Source of the DNA: Kribbella sp. CA-293567
GTDB taxonomy: Bacteria > Actinomycetota > Actinomycetes > Propionibacteriales > Kribbellaceae
DNA: 64,000 nucleotides
Assembly (NCBI RefSeq): GCF_027627575.1
Contig: NZ_CP114065.1
Coordinates: 1,488,001 to 1,552,000, forward strand
Reading direction: 5' to 3'
Shown piece after piece: positions 25,632 through 34,918 of this stretch. The translations under genes were made by a program, and so were the position numbers. The notes beneath the pieces were generated by a model. The model did not search any database, was not told the origin of the DNA, and saw only the letters and a list, made by a program, of their open reading frames with translations. Position 1 is the stretch's first letter. Each line of letters starts with the position of its first letter.

Positions 25632-26086
25632 TGAATATGCCCGAGGTCGTAGCGCAGCAGGTGAAGAGTGACGTAGGACTGGCCAGTGCTCTGAGGTCGT
25701 CCACGTTGCGGCTGTCGCGACAGCTGCGCCGCCAGCGGGTGGGGGGCCACGACCTGACCGCCAACCAGCTCGGCGTCCTCGGTGCACTCGGCAAACACGA
25801 CGCGATGACGATCGGCGAGCTGGCCGCGCACGAGCAGGTCAAGCCGCCGTCGATGACGCGGATCGTGTCCAACATGGAGGAGGCGGGCCTGGTGGTCCGC
25901 CGCCCGCACGAGACCGACAAGCGTCAGATCGTGGTCGATCTGACCCCGGCCGCGCACGACCTGCTGCTGGCCAACCGCCGGCGGCGCGACGAGTGGCTGC
26001 AGACGAAACTGAAGAAACTGACTCCTGAGGAGCGCGACATCCTGCGCAAGGCAGCACCTGTTCTAGAGCGCCTGGCGGCCACGTGA
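25631..26086 (+). CDS. MarR-family regulator
   Basis: The 151-residue protein shows the MarR winged helix: DLTANQLGVLGALGKHDAMT, IGELAAHEQVKPPSMTRIVSNM (recognition helix), and the beta-wing GLVVRRPHETDKRQIVVDLT with the conserved D-x-R. It should repress the MFS exporter gene that overlaps its stop by four bases and release DNA when bound by a small aromatic or antibiotic-like ligand. An AT-rich inverted repeat covers the region just upstream. Confidence 0.93.
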   Translation: MNMPEVVAQQVKSDVGLASALRSSTLRLSRQLRRQRVGGHDLTANQLGVLGALGKHDAMTIGELAAHEQVKPPSMTRIVSNMEEAGLVVRRPHETDKRQIVVDLTPAAHDLLLANRRRRDEWLQTKLKKLTPEERDILRKAAPVLERLAAT

Positions 26087-27447
26087 GCCCGACCTTCCGC
26101 GCGCTGAAAGTCCGCAACTACCGGCTCTACGCCACCGGTGCCATCATCTCCAACGTCGGCACCTGGATGCAGCGGGTCGCCCAGGACTGGCTGGTCCTGG
26201 AGCTGACCCATTCCGGCACCGCCCTCGGTATCGTCACCGGCCTGCAGTTCCTGCCCGCCCTGCTGGTCTCCCCGTACGCCGGGCTGATCGCCGACCGGTT
26301 CCCCAAGCGCCGGGTGCTCACCATCACCCAGATCGCGATGGGCGCCGTCGCGCTGTTCCTGGGCGCGCTGACCGTCTTCGGTCTGGTCGAGGCCTGGCAC
26401 GTGTTCGCGCTGGCCTTCGTGTTCGGGATCGGTACGGCGTTCGACGCGCCGACCCGGCAGGCGTTCGTGGTCGAGATGGTCGGCAAGGACGAGTTGTCCA
26501 ACGCCGTCGGCCTGAACTCGGCCTCGTTCAACGCGGCCCGGCTGATCGGCCCCGGCCTGGCCGGCCTGCTGATCCACTGGATCGGGACCGGGCCGGTGAT
26601 CATCATCAACGGTCTGAGCTACGCGGCGGTGATCCTGTCGCTGCACCTGATGCGCTCCAGTGAGCTGCACACGCCCAAGGTGGCGGCCCGGGACAAGGGC
26701 ATGATCCGGGACGGGATGCGCTACCTGTGGCGCCGTCCCGATCTGATGATGGTGCTGGTGACGGTGTTCTTCGCCGGCTGTTTCGGGCTGAACTTCCAGA
26801 TGACGTCGGCGCTGATGGCGGTCAGCGAGTTCCACAAGGGCGCGGGGGAGTACGGCATCCTCGGCTCGATCCTGGCGATCGGCTCGTTGGCCGGTGCGCT
26901 GATGGCGGCCCGCCGGGTCCGCACCCGCGGCCGGCTGGTGATGGGCGCGGCCCTGGCCTTCGGGGTGATGGTCATCGTCAGCGGCCTGATGCCGACGTAC
27001 CTGACCTTCGCGCTGGTGCTGCCGCTGGTCGGCTTCACCGCACTGACGATGCTCACCGCGGCGAACGCGACCATGCAGCTCGGGATCGAGCCGACCATGC
27101 GGGGCCGGGTGATGGCGCTCTACATGACCGTCCTGATGGGCGGCACCCCCATCGGCTCGCCGTTCATCGGCTGGGTCGGCCAGGAGTTCGGCGCCCGCTG
27201 GTCGCTGGTGGTCGGCGGCAGCCTGACCCTGCTCGGCACCATCGCCTCGGTGCTGTACTTCTCCCGTCGCCGGGGCCTGGCGATCCGCCCACACCTGCTG
27301 CCGCGGCCACGGCTGGACATCCTCAGCCCGACCACGGACCTGCTGGGCGAGAAGTCGACGCTGACCGGCTCGTCGACACCCACCGCCGCAGACTCCACTG
27401 CTGTAGCCGCCACGCCGACCGAACCAGTCAAGCCTCGCGTCGCTTAG
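26083..27447 (+). CDS. MFS exporter (MFS_3, EntS-like)
   Basis: The 454-residue, 12-helix transporter belongs to the MFS_3 group that exports siderophores and drugs: it starts FRALKVRNYRLYATGAIISNVGTWMQ, and continues with QDWLVLELT, FLPALLVSPYAGLIADRFPKRR (motif A-like) and RLIGPGLAGLLIHWIG. The GTG start at 26083 overlaps the MarR stop (GTGA), so the pair is translationally coupled. The tail is a disordered Thr/Ala-rich stretch. The substrate is unknown. Confidence 0.9.
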   Translation: MSPTFRALKVRNYRLYATGAIISNVGTWMQRVAQDWLVLELTHSGTALGIVTGLQFLPALLVSPYAGLIADRFPKRRVLTITQIAMGAVALFLGALTVFGLVEAWHVFALAFVFGIGTAFDAPTRQAFVVEMVGKDELSNAVGLNSASFNAARLIGPGLAGLLIHWIGTGPVIIINGLSYAAVILSLHLMRSSELHTPKVAARDKGMIRDGMRYLWRRPDLMMVLVTVFFAGCFGLNFQMTSALMAVSEFHKGAGEYGILGSILAIGSLAGALMAARRVRTRGRLVMGAALAFGVMVIVSGLMPTYLTFALVLPLVGFTALTMLTAANATMQLGIEPTMRGRVMALYMTVLMGGTPIGSPFIGWVGQEFGARWSLVVGGSLTLLGTIASVLYFSRRRGLAIRPHLLPRPRLDILSPTTDLLGEKSTLTGSSTPTAADSTAVAATPTEPVKPRVA

Positions 27448-27461
27448 CCGCCGGAGGTGCC

Positions 27462-27480
27462 CCCGCACTCGAGTTGCGGG
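27462..27480 (+). terminator. Short hairpin after the MFS exporter gene
   Basis: CCCGCA and TGCGGG flank a CTCGAG-containing loop 15 bases past the MFS stop. No T-run follows, so it is a weak terminator call. Confidence 0.35.
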
Positions 27481-27567
27481 CTGGGGCGTTTCCACCAGGC
27501 GATCTCGTTCGCGGGAGGTAAGCGGTGCCGCCTGGGGTCAGGTTGCGTGCCACGCGCACAATGGGGC

Positions 27568-28968
27568 GTGACTCATTTCGACTTGGTGGTCGTCGGCAGC
27601 GGTTCGGGCAACACGATCGTGACCAAGCAGTTCGCGGACCGGAAAGTGGCGATCGTCGAGCGCGGTACCTTCGGCGGTACCTGCCTGAACGTGGGCTGCA
27701 TCCCGACCAAGATGTTCGTGCACACCGCCGACCTGGCCGCCGTGCCGTCGCACAGCTCCCGGCTGGGCGTGGACGAGCAGCTCACCGGGGTGCGCTGGCC
27801 GGACATCCGGGACCGGATCTTCGGCCGGATCGACCCGATCTCGGCCGGCGGTGCGGAGTACCGGGAACAGCATCCGAACAACGTCAACGTCACCCTGTAC
27901 CACGGCACCGGGCGGTTCACCGGCGAGCGTGAGCTGACCGTGACGGCGAACGAGGGTGGGCAGGCCGAGGTACTGACCGCCGACCGGTTCGTGCTCGCCG
28001 CCGGCAGCCGGCCGATCGTGCCGTTCGTCCCGGGGCTGGAGGAGACCGGCTTCCACACCTCCGACACGATCATGCGGCTGGACGAGCTGCCGCGCCGGCT
28101 CGGCATCATCGGCAGTGGCTTCGTGGCGGCCGAGTTCGCGCACGTCTTCTCGTCGCTCGGCGTCGAGGTGACGATGATCGTGCGCTCCGACCACCTGCTG
28201 CGGCACGAGGACAGCGAGATCGCGCAGCGCTACACCGAGCTGGCCAAGCAGCGGTACACCGTCCTGACCCGGCACGAGACGATCGGCGTGCACCGGAACT
28301 CCGAAGGCATCGCGATCCGGATGCTCTGCCCGGAAGGCGCCGAGGATCTGGTGGTCGACGAATTGCTGGTCGCGGTCGGCCGTGAGCCCAATTCGGACCT
28401 GCTGAACGTCGAGGCCGCCGGGGTCGAGCTGGAGAAGGACGGCCGGGTCGTGGTCGACGAGTACCAGCAGACCGCGGTCGAGGGCATCTACGCGCTCGGC
28501 GACATCTGTTCGCCGTACCAGCTCAAGCATGTGGCCAACCACGAGGCCAAGGTCGTGCAGCACAACCTGCTGCACCCCGACGACCGGATCAAGTCGGACC
28601 ACCGCTTCGTCCCGCACGCCGTCTTCGGTTCCCCGCAGATCGCCTCGGTCGGGCTGACCGAGGAGGAAGCCACTGAACAAGGTGTCCCGTACGTCGTCGG
28701 CCGCCAGGCGTACGCCGACATCGCCTACGGCTGGGCGATGGAGGACACCACGGGATTCGCCAAGGTCCTCGCCGACCCGTACACCGGCCAGATCCTCGGC
28801 TGCCACGTGATCGGCCCCCAGGCGTCGACGGTCATCCAGCCGGTCATCCAGGCCATGAGCTTCGGCCTGGACGCCCACACGATGGCCCGCGGCCAGTACT
28901 GGATCCACCCGGCGATGCCGGAGCTGATCGAGAACGCACTGCTGAACCTGAAGCTCAACAAGCCGTAA
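27568..28968 (+). CDS. mtr: Mycothione reductase
   Basis: This 466-residue flavoprotein disulfide reductase reduces mycothione (oxidised mycothiol) to two mycothiols using NADPH. It has the FAD Rossmann start LVVVGSGSGN, the redox-active disulfide GGTCLNVGCIPTKM, the NADPH motif IIGSGFVAAEFAHVF and the C-terminal catalytic HPAMPE. QLKHVANHEAKVV and the lack of lipoamide dehydrogenase signatures favour Mtr. Length matches the family. GTG 27568 is chosen because LVVVGSG starts six residues later; the longer open frame to 27457 crosses intergenic sequence. Its presence argues for a mycothiol-producing actinobacterium. Confidence 0.93.
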   Translation: MTHFDLVVVGSGSGNTIVTKQFADRKVAIVERGTFGGTCLNVGCIPTKMFVHTADLAAVPSHSSRLGVDEQLTGVRWPDIRDRIFGRIDPISAGGAEYREQHPNNVNVTLYHGTGRFTGERELTVTANEGGQAEVLTADRFVLAAGSRPIVPFVPGLEETGFHTSDTIMRLDELPRRLGIIGSGFVAAEFAHVFSSLGVEVTMIVRSDHLLRHEDSEIAQRYTELAKQRYTVLTRHETIGVHRNSEGIAIRMLCPEGAEDLVVDELLVAVGREPNSDLLNVEAAGVELEKDGRVVVDEYQQTAVEGIYALGDICSPYQLKHVANHEAKVVQHNLLHPDDRIKSDHRFVPHAVFGSPQIASVGLTEEEATEQGVPYVVGRQAYADIAYGWAMEDTTGFAKVLADPYTGQILGCHVIGPQASTVIQPVIQAMSFGLDAHTMARGQYWIHPAMPELIENALLNLKLNKP

Positions 28969-29210
28969 AGCAACAGACAAGAGCAACAGACGGTGCCCCG
29001 GTTGGCGTGGGGTGCTGCTGGGTGCCGGGGTGACTGCATGGCGGGTCCGGGCCGCCAAGATCCAGTGACCGAGCAGGCACTCAGATGACCGGAGTTCATC
29101 CTCGGAATCACCAACTCCCAACCAGACCGGGGTTTCCGGCGTCTCATCTTGTGAAGTGGCCGGGAGGCGCTTCGCGGGGAGATGTTCGGTGATTCACGGG
29201 GGAGAGCGTC
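28969..29210. other. 242-base intergenic region without a recognised element
   Basis: Between mycothione reductase and the deacetylase I see only a short direct repeat (AGCAACAGAC at the left end, twice) and a GC-rich imperfect stem near 29010-29050. No ORF or RNA gene is supported. Confidence 0.6.
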
Positions 29211-29972
29211 ATGGTCAGCAAGCTCGGGGCGTTCATCAACACCGGTATCGGGGTCTCGGCGGCGTTCGTGGTGGCTGGGGTGGTTGCCTTCGGGCTGGCG
29301 CAAGCAGACCATGCCTCCGCCACCACGCCGGCCGGCTCCGTGACACCGGTAGTACAAGCCTCGGCGCCACAGGCATCAGCAGCACCGATCAGTACTCCGC
29401 GCAAGCCGATCGCCGACCCGACTGCAGTGGCCGGAGGCAACAAAGTCGTCTTCCTCACCTTCGACGACGGACCCGACCCGGTCTGGACGCCGCGAGTGCT
29501 CGAAGTACTGGCGAAGTACGGCGCCCACGCGACCTTCTTCGAGCTCGGCGGCATGCAGAAGGCGCACCCCGAGATCCATGACCAGATCCTTGCTGCAGGC
29601 AACACTGTCGGCAACCACTCGATCTCGCACGCCCAGCTGACCAAGACCTCGGCGACGAAGCGCCATCACGAGATCTTCGACGGCCCGCGATCGAAATGCT
29701 TCCGCCCCCCGTACGGCGCCGCCAACGCGAGCGTCCGCGCCGACGTCAAGGCGGCCGGCATGACTCCCGTGCGCTGGGACATCGACACCCTCGACTGGCA
29801 ACGCCCGGGCAAGCAGGCCATCGTGAACACCATCCTCACCCAGGCCCGCAGCGGCAGCGTCATCCTGATGCACGACGCCGGCGGCGACCGCAGCCAGACC
29901 GTCGCGGCCCTCGACCAGGCGCTGCAAACCCTGACCGCCCGCGGCTACACCTTCCCTGCCATGGACTGCTGA
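29211..29972 (+). CDS. Secreted NodB-type polysaccharide deacetylase
   Basis: The 253-residue protein has an N-terminal signal or anchor (residues 12-31), a Thr/Ala/Pro linker and a NodB domain. All five motifs are present: TFDDGP with D85 and D86, the metal histidines H136 and H140 in NHSISH, R165-PPYG, DTLDW and LMHD near H220. It should remove N-acetyl groups from peptidoglycan or chitin-type sugars on the cell surface using a divalent metal. The gene stands alone between short intergenic regions. Confidence 0.92.
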   Translation: MVSKLGAFINTGIGVSAAFVVAGVVAFGLAQADHASATTPAGSVTPVVQASAPQASAAPISTPRKPIADPTAVAGGNKVVFLTFDDGPDPVWTPRVLEVLAKYGAHATFFELGGMQKAHPEIHDQILAAGNTVGNHSISHAQLTKTSATKRHHEIFDGPRSKCFRPPYGAANASVRADVKAAGMTPVRWDIDTLDWQRPGKQAIVNTILTQARSGSVILMHDAGGDRSQTVAALDQALQTLTARGYTFPAMDC

Positions 29973-30060
29973 CGCAGCCGCAAGCTGAGTTCGGCGAACG
30001 CGGCGCCCATCAGGATCAGCCGTGGCCAATCCCCTGGACGGCGCCCTCTAGGATCGAAGG

Positions 30061-30624
30061 ATGCGACTTTTTGTGGCGGTGGTGCCGCCGGTGGAGGTGG
30101 TCGAGCATCTGGCCGAGTTCGTCGGGCCCCGAAGAGATCATCCGGACGAGGACATCCGCTGGGCGGCGGACGAGAACTGGCACATCACCCTGGCGTTCCT
30201 GGGGGACGTGCCGGAGTACAAGACCGGCGAGTTGAGCGAGTGGCTGGAGGCGGCGGCCGGGCGGCAGAAGCCGTTCGATCTGCGACTGGCGGGATCCGGG
30301 GCGTTCCCGAGTGTGGCGGACGCGCGGGTGCTCTGGACCGGCGTACGGGACGAGTCGGAGGCGTTGCCGCATCTGGCGATGACGACGCGGTCGGCGGCGA
30401 ACAAGGCCGGCGTGACCGTCGACGGGCGGAAGTTCACCCCGCATCTGACGCTGGCGCGGCTGCGGCAGCCGATGGACGTCGTGCGCTGGGTGCGGGTCTT
30501 CGACGAGTACTCCGGGCCGGCCTGGACAGCCGAAAGCATCGAGCTGATCTCGTCGCGTCTTGGGGAGGGCCCGAGCCATGGTGCGGCGTACGACACTGTG
30601 GGGGAGTGGAGCTTCTCCGGCTGA
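30061..30624 (+). CDS. thpR: RNA 2',3'-cyclic phosphodiesterase
   Basis: The 187-residue 2H phosphoesterase has both HxTx motifs, H41-ITL and H127-LTL, plus the usual MRLFVAVVPP start. ThpR opens 2',3'-cyclic phosphates on RNA and can join tRNA halves through 2'-5' links. TAGGAT lies six bases before the ATG, so the message is probably leaderless. The next gene starts 67 bases downstream with its own TAGGGT hexamer. Confidence 0.92.
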   Translation: MRLFVAVVPPVEVVEHLAEFVGPRRDHPDEDIRWAADENWHITLAFLGDVPEYKTGELSEWLEAAAGRQKPFDLRLAGSGAFPSVADARVLWTGVRDESEALPHLAMTTRSAANKAGVTVDGRKFTPHLTLARLRQPMDVVRWVRVFDEYSGPAWTAESIELISSRLGEGPSHGAAYDTVGEWSFSG

Positions 30625-30691
30625 CACTCCGGAAGGTTCGACCGTGGTCTAACTGAACGGCGGCGGGCCGGGGCGTCGGTAGGGTCGCCCG

Positions 30692-31510
30692 GTGGCCAAC
30701 TACCAGCCCCATCCGCAGTACCAGCAGTACCCGCCGTCGCCTCCGCCGCAGCGCAGCTACAAGGTGTTGACGATCGTGTTCTGCACGGTGGTGGCGCTGA
30801 TCGTGGTGGGTGGCGGTGCCTTCATCGTCAGCCGGTTCGCCGGCGGTTCCGGCGACGACGCGACCGGTACGACGGCTCCGTCGGCAAGCCGGACCACTGA
30901 CGACGCCTCGACGCGGCCGAGCGAGGCGCCCAGCACCAACGGCGAGAGCCCGAGCTCCCAGCCGAGTCAGCCGGCTGCCAGCCCACCGGCCAGCTCGGCG
31001 CCGGCCACTTCGGCGCCGTCCGCGTGCGGGCGTTCGTGTCTGCCCGGTGTCACTCTCAACGGCGTGACCAAGCGGCTCCAGGCCAAGGGTTTCGTCTGCA
31101 AGTTCGACCGAATTCTGGGGATGCGCTGCGAGAAAGGCATGCTGGAGGTCGGCATCCGGCCCGTCTACAAGCAGACGACCTACGTCGAAAGCATCGACGT
31201 GGGCGGGCGGGCGACGGGCAGCGGGAACTACCCCGAAGGTCCAGGCAAGGCGCACGCGGCCCTGCAGGCCGGGCTGTCGGGAGTGCTGCCGCTGTTCATC
31301 ACCGACGCGACTGCCCGGCAGCAGATCGTTGCCTTCACGGCGAAGAACTCCGCCCACGCTGCCACCGGTCCCGAAGCGGTACGCAACGCCAAGGTCGGCG
31401 GCTTCCGGCTGTCCTGCCACGGGATCAGCGGCGCCACCGTAGGCAAGAACGGCCGCAGCTCGTCCAGCTACTCCACCTCGGTGGACATCTACAGCGCGTC
31501 GGAGTACTGA
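30692..31510 (+). CDS. Membrane-anchored protein of unknown function
   Basis: The 272 residues consist of a Pro/Gln/Tyr-rich cytoplasmic N-terminus (about 20 residues), one membrane helix (LTIVFCTVVALIVVGGGAFIV), an 80-residue Ser/Thr/Pro linker and a 155-residue external domain with four cysteines (CGRSC, then GFVCKF and MRCEK). The tail is Ser/Thr rich. Such layout is common in actinobacterial surface sensors, but the domain is not one I recognise. GTG 30692 has TAGGGT six bases upstream, a leaderless pattern. A strong hairpin follows the stop. Confidence 0.75.
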   Translation: MANYQPHPQYQQYPPSPPPQRSYKVLTIVFCTVVALIVVGGGAFIVSRFAGGSGDDATGTTAPSASRTTDDASTRPSEAPSTNGESPSSQPSQPAASPPASSAPATSAPSACGRSCLPGVTLNGVTKRLQAKGFVCKFDRILGMRCEKGMLEVGIRPVYKQTTYVESIDVGGRATGSGNYPEGPGKAHAALQAGLSGVLPLFITDATARQQIVAFTAKNSAHAATGPEAVRNAKVGGFRLSCHGISGATVGKNGRSSSSYSTSVDIYSASEY

Positions 31511-31511
31511 G

Positions 31512-31559
31512 CGGTTGAGGTTCTGCCCGGAACAGCGAGCCCGGACAGAACCTCAACCG
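31512..31559. terminator. Long bidirectional hairpin
   Basis: CGGTTGAGGTTCTG (31512-31525) pairs exactly with 31546-31559 over 14 bases, then four more pairs (CCGG) after one mismatch close the stem. It lies between the convergent 30692-31510 gene and the ABC importer operon. Confidence 0.85.
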
Positions 31560-31563
31560 GCTG

Positions 31564-32403
31564 CTACTTGACGGCTCCGGCGGTCATACCCGCCACGAAG
31601 TGGCGCTGGGCGAGCAGAAAGCCGATCACTACCGGGATGCTGACCACCAGAGCGGCGGCCATGATCTGGTTCCAGTAGATGTTGGTCTGGGTGGAGTACT
31701 GCCGCAGACCCACTGACAACGTCCGGTTCGCCTCGGTCGTCATCACCGAGGCGAACAGCACTTCTCCCCAGGCCGTCATGAACGAGTAGATCGCCACCGC
31801 GATCACCCCCGGCCGGGCAGCCGGCAGTACGACGCGGAACAGCGCGCCGATCGGCCCGCACCCGTCGACCAGTGCCGCCTCGTCGAGCTCGCGCGGGATC
31901 GAGTCGAAGTACCCGGCGAGCATCCAGATCGAGAACGGCAGGCTGAAGGTCAGGTAGGTGATGATCAGGCCCAGCCGGGTGCCGACCAGCTGCAGCCCGG
32001 TGGAGTTGGTGATGTTGACGAAGATCAGGAACAACGGCAGCAGGAACAGCACGCCGGGGAACATCTGGGTCGACAGCACCGTGGTGGTGAAGACCGTCCG
32101 GCCGCGGAACCGGAACCGCGACACCGCGAAGGCGGCCAGGATCGCGATCGCGACCGAGCACACCGTCGCTGCCACCGACACGATCGTGGAGTTCACGAAG
32201 TACCGGGCCAGCGGCACCGTCTTCCACATGTCGGTGAACGGATCGAGGGTGAGATTCGACGGCCACCAGGTGAAGGCTCCCTGGACGTCGCTCAGCGGCT
32301 TCAGCGACGAGGTCACCATCACGTAGAGCGGCAGCAGTACGAACAGCCCGAGCACCGTCAGGACGACGGCCCGGTAGACCTTGAATCCTCCTGTGTCACG
32401 CAC
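31564..32403 (-). CDS. Sugar ABC transporter permease (MalG-type)
   Basis: The 279-residue, six-helix permease has the cytoplasmic EAA loop ELDEAALVDGCGPIGALFRVVLPAARPG, which docks the ATPase, and a MalG-like first helix (VLTVLGLFVLLPLYVMVTSSLKP). It forms the channel with the MalF-type partner, whose 3' end overlaps its start by eight bases. It is the last gene of the importer operon; no ATPase gene is present here, so a shared MsiK-like ATPase elsewhere is expected, as in many actinobacteria. Confidence 0.93.
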   Translation of the reverse strand: MRDTGGFKVYRAVVLTVLGLFVLLPLYVMVTSSLKPLSDVQGAFTWWPSNLTLDPFTDMWKTVPLARYFVNSTIVSVAATVCSVAIAILAAFAVSRFRFRGRTVFTTTVLSTQMFPGVLFLLPLFLIFVNITNSTGLQLVGTRLGLIITYLTFSLPFSIWMLAGYFDSIPRELDEAALVDGCGPIGALFRVVLPAARPGVIAVAIYSFMTAWGEVLFASVMTTEANRTLSVGLRQYSTQTNIYWNQIMAAALVVSIPVVIGFLLAQRHFVAGMTAGAVK

Positions 32404-33382
32404 GACGAGACCTCCGGCCGGTGATGATCAGATAGGCGCCGGTGACGATCATCAGGAAGATCAGCAGCAGCACGGACATGGCCGCGCCGGAGCCGAAGTT
32501 CCAGGTCAGGAACGACGCGTTGTAGATGTGGAAGGTGATCAGGTCACCCGCGGGCGGTTGCGCGGTCCCGAACAGCACGTACGGCGTGTTGAAGTCGCTG
32601 AACGTCCACAGGAACAGCACCAGGACGAGCACCAGGTTGACCGGCCGGAGCGCAGGCAGGGTGATGTTGCGCCACTGCCGGACCGTTCCGGCGCCGTCCA
32701 CCGCGGCCGCCTCGTAGATGTCGCGCGGAATGCTCTGCAGGCCGGCCATCAGGGTGAGGAAGGCGAACGGCCACAGCTTCCAGACCGCCACCGTGATCAG
32801 CGAGACCAGCGCGTTGCCGCCGATCAGCCAGAACGGCCGGTCGGTGCTGAGCCCGAGGTTCTCGACCAGGATGTGGTTCACGGCGCCGGTGTCGCGCTGC
32901 AGCATGAAGTTCCAGGTGAGGATGCCGGCGTACGCGGGCAACGCGTACGGCACCAGGAACAGGGTCCGGACCACGCTGCGGCCGCGGAACGGTGGCTGCA
33001 GCGCGACGGCCGCGGCCATCCCGAGCCCCCAGGCCAGGGCCAGGGTGATCAGCGAGAACGCGATCGTGACGCCGAACGACTTCAGCAAGCCCTGGCCGAC
33101 CGCGCCGTCGAAGTCGACGGCGACCCGGTAGTTGTTCAGGCCCGCCGAGGGCGCCGCGGCCCAGTTGGCGATGAAAGCCCTGGTCAGCTTGACGAAACTC
33201 ATCCAGATGCCGACCAGCATCGGAACGATGTGGATCAGCAGTTCCAGCAGGACGGCGGGGGCGAGCAGCAGATAGGGGAGCTTCCGGCTCAGCCCGGGGC
33301 GGCGGTCGAGCCCCCGCTTCCCCGACGGCTTGGAAGCCGTCGGGGAAACGGGGGCCTCTTCGGTGACGGTGGCGGATGCCAT
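32396..33382 (-). CDS. Sugar ABC transporter permease (MalF-type)
   Basis: The 328-residue permease has six helices and the EAA loop DIYEAAAVDGAGTVRQWRNITLPALRP. The N-terminal 30 residues are a disordered cytoplasmic tail (EEAPVSPTASKPSGKRGLD). Its ATG overlaps the stop of the solute-binding protein gene by one base and its 3' end overlaps the next permease by eight bases, so the three genes are tightly coupled. It should move an oligosaccharide or related sugar across the membrane. Confidence 0.93.
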   Translation of the reverse strand: MASATVTEEAPVSPTASKPSGKRGLDRRPGLSRKLPYLLLAPAVLLELLIHIVPMLVGIWMSFVKLTRAFIANWAAAPSAGLNNYRVAVDFDGAVGQGLLKSFGVTIAFSLITLALAWGLGMAAAVALQPPFRGRSVVRTLFLVPYALPAYAGILTWNFMLQRDTGAVNHILVENLGLSTDRPFWLIGGNALVSLITVAVWKLWPFAFLTLMAGLQSIPRDIYEAAAVDGAGTVRQWRNITLPALRPVNLVLVLVLFLWTFSDFNTPYVLFGTAQPPAGDLITFHIYNASFLTWNFGSGAAMSVLLLIFLMIVTGAYLIITGRRSRRA

Positions 33383-34707
33383 CAGCTACTGGCCGCCACT
33401 TGGTCCTCGGCCGTCTTCAGGGCGGCCTTCACTTCGTCGGCGGTGACCGTGCCGCCGGTGGCGATCTTGGCGAACATCGCGTTCATCGCCTTGCCCACGG
33501 TGCTCTCGTACTGGTCCTCGGCCGGCACCAGCGGCAGCGGCTTGGACTTGGTGTTGTAGATGTCCTGGAAGGTCGCCGCCTCGGCCGCGTCGGTGGTGAA
33601 GACCGGCTTGGCGTCCTTGAGCACCGGCAGCGACGCGAACGGCTTGCCCAGCGTGGTCTGGGTCGGGGCGTCGGTCATGTACTTGACGAACTTCAGCGCC
33701 GCGTCCTTGTTCTTGGTGTTCTTGAAGATCGACAGGTTGATCCCGGCCACGTGGCTGGCGACCGGCGCGGCCGCGTCCTTCGGGGCGGGGAACGGCACCA
33801 CGCCGTACTCGCCGGGCTTCATGCCGTTGGCAACGATCGAGGAGTCGGCGTTGTTCTGGTTGATCACCATCGCCACCTTCTTGGTGGCGAAGTCGTTCAC
33901 CGACTTGGTGCCGTTGTCGTACTGCGCGTTCGACGGGTTGGCGACCTTGTCCTTCTGCATCAGGTCGAGGTACCGCAGCACGCCCTGGACGTTGCCGTCG
34001 GTGGTGAAGGTCGGCTTGCCGTCCTTGTCGAACCAGTCGGCGCCGTTCTGGGCGCCGTTGATGAAGGCGAAGTGCACGTTCTCGGTGTAGCTGCCGGCGG
34101 CCAGCGCCATCCCCCAGGTCTTCTTCGCGGGGTCGGTCAGCTTCTGCGCGGCGGCGACCATCTCTTCCCAGGTCTTCGGCGGCTGCAGGCCGGCCGCGGC
34201 GAACATCGCCTTGTTGTAGTACAGGCCGTAGGCCAGACCGTAGAGCGGGACCGAGGTCGGGTCGGTGCCTTCCTTGCCGCCGGTCGCCAGAGCCGTCGGC
34301 ACGAACTTGTCCTTGCCCCCGATCGCGTCCATCGCCGCACCGTCGAAGGGCAGGAACGCCTCGGTGGCCTGCAGCGACGCGGCCCAGGTGTTGCCGATGT
34401 TGACCACGTCCGGGCCCTGGCCCGAGGTGGTCGCCGTCTGGATCCGGGTCTGCAGGTCGTTCCAGCCGATCACCTCGAGCTTGACCTTGACACCGGTCTC
34501 GGCGGTGAACTTCTCCAGAACCGGGGTCAGCACCTCTTTGTCGTTGTCCAGGCTGGTGCCCTGGTTGCTGGCCCAGTAGGTCAGGGTCTGATCCCCGCCA
34601 CCACTACTACCGCCAGAGGAGTCGCCCGAGTCGCTGCCACCACAGGCGGCCAGGCTGATTCCCAGGGCGGACACCGCTGCTGCGGCTACAAGCGAACGCA
34701 GTCTCAC
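33382..34707 (-). CDS. Sugar-binding lipoprotein of the ABC importer
   Basis: The 441-residue family-1 extracellular solute-binding protein has a lipobox LAAC with lipid-accepting C22 and a Gly/Ser linker (residues 24-38). It then shows the mature fold TLTYWASNQGTSL, with GPDVVNIGNTWAASL and LYGLAYGLYYNKAMF typical of sugar binders. It should capture a carbohydrate outside the membrane and hand it to the two permeases. GTG 34707 has GGGAG six bases upstream. Two operator-like palindromes lie 67-99 bases upstream. Confidence 0.93.
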   Translation of the reverse strand: MRLRSLVAAAAVSALGISLAACGGSDSGDSSGGSSGGGDQTLTYWASNQGTSLDNDKEVLTPVLEKFTAETGVKVKLEVIGWNDLQTRIQTATTSGQGPDVVNIGNTWAASLQATEAFLPFDGAAMDAIGGKDKFVPTALATGGKEGTDPTSVPLYGLAYGLYYNKAMFAAAGLQPPKTWEEMVAAAQKLTDPAKKTWGMALAAGSYTENVHFAFINGAQNGADWFDKDGKPTFTTDGNVQGVLRYLDLMQKDKVANPSNAQYDNGTKSVNDFATKKVAMVINQNNADSSIVANGMKPGEYGVVPFPAPKDAAAPVASHVAGINLSIFKNTKNKDAALKFVKYMTDAPTQTTLGKPFASLPVLKDAKPVFTTDAAEAATFQDIYNTKSKPLPLVPAEDQYESTVGKAMNAMFAKIATGGTVTADEVKAALKTAEDQVAASS

Positions 34708-34773
34708 GTCGGACTCCCTCGTCCCGTCGAGCCTCCGGCAGGAGAGCGGAGGCAGGTGCGGCCCATAGTGGCC

Positions 34774-34806
34774 TAACCGGTTAAGTATCGGAACCCTAAC
34801 CGGTTC
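34774..34806. promoter_or_regulatory. Paired LacI-type operators before the ABC importer
   Basis: TAACCGGTTA (34774-34783), a perfect 10-base palindrome, and TAACCGGTTC (34797-34806) have centres 23 bases apart, about two helical turns. Palindromes with a central CG are typical LacI-family sites. They sit upstream of the binding-protein gene and downstream of the LacI gene's 3' end. Confidence 0.72.
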
Positions 34807-34918
34807 AGTTCGGGTCGCTTCGTTATGTCACCGTGATCCGGTACCCGGTGTGATGCAGGTTACTCACGCAATATGTCGCTTCTCGCGCACGATTGCGCAA
34901 GATCCAGTTACGGCTGGA

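Noticed and set aside
28969..29060. Repeated AGCAACAGAC and a GC-rich stem after mycothione reductase
   Set aside because: Two short copies and an imperfect stem without T-run are not enough for a feature.
31564..34707. Missing ATPase gene as a sign of a broken ABC importer
   Set aside because: Sugar importers in actinobacteria commonly use a shared MsiK-type ATPase encoded elsewhere.
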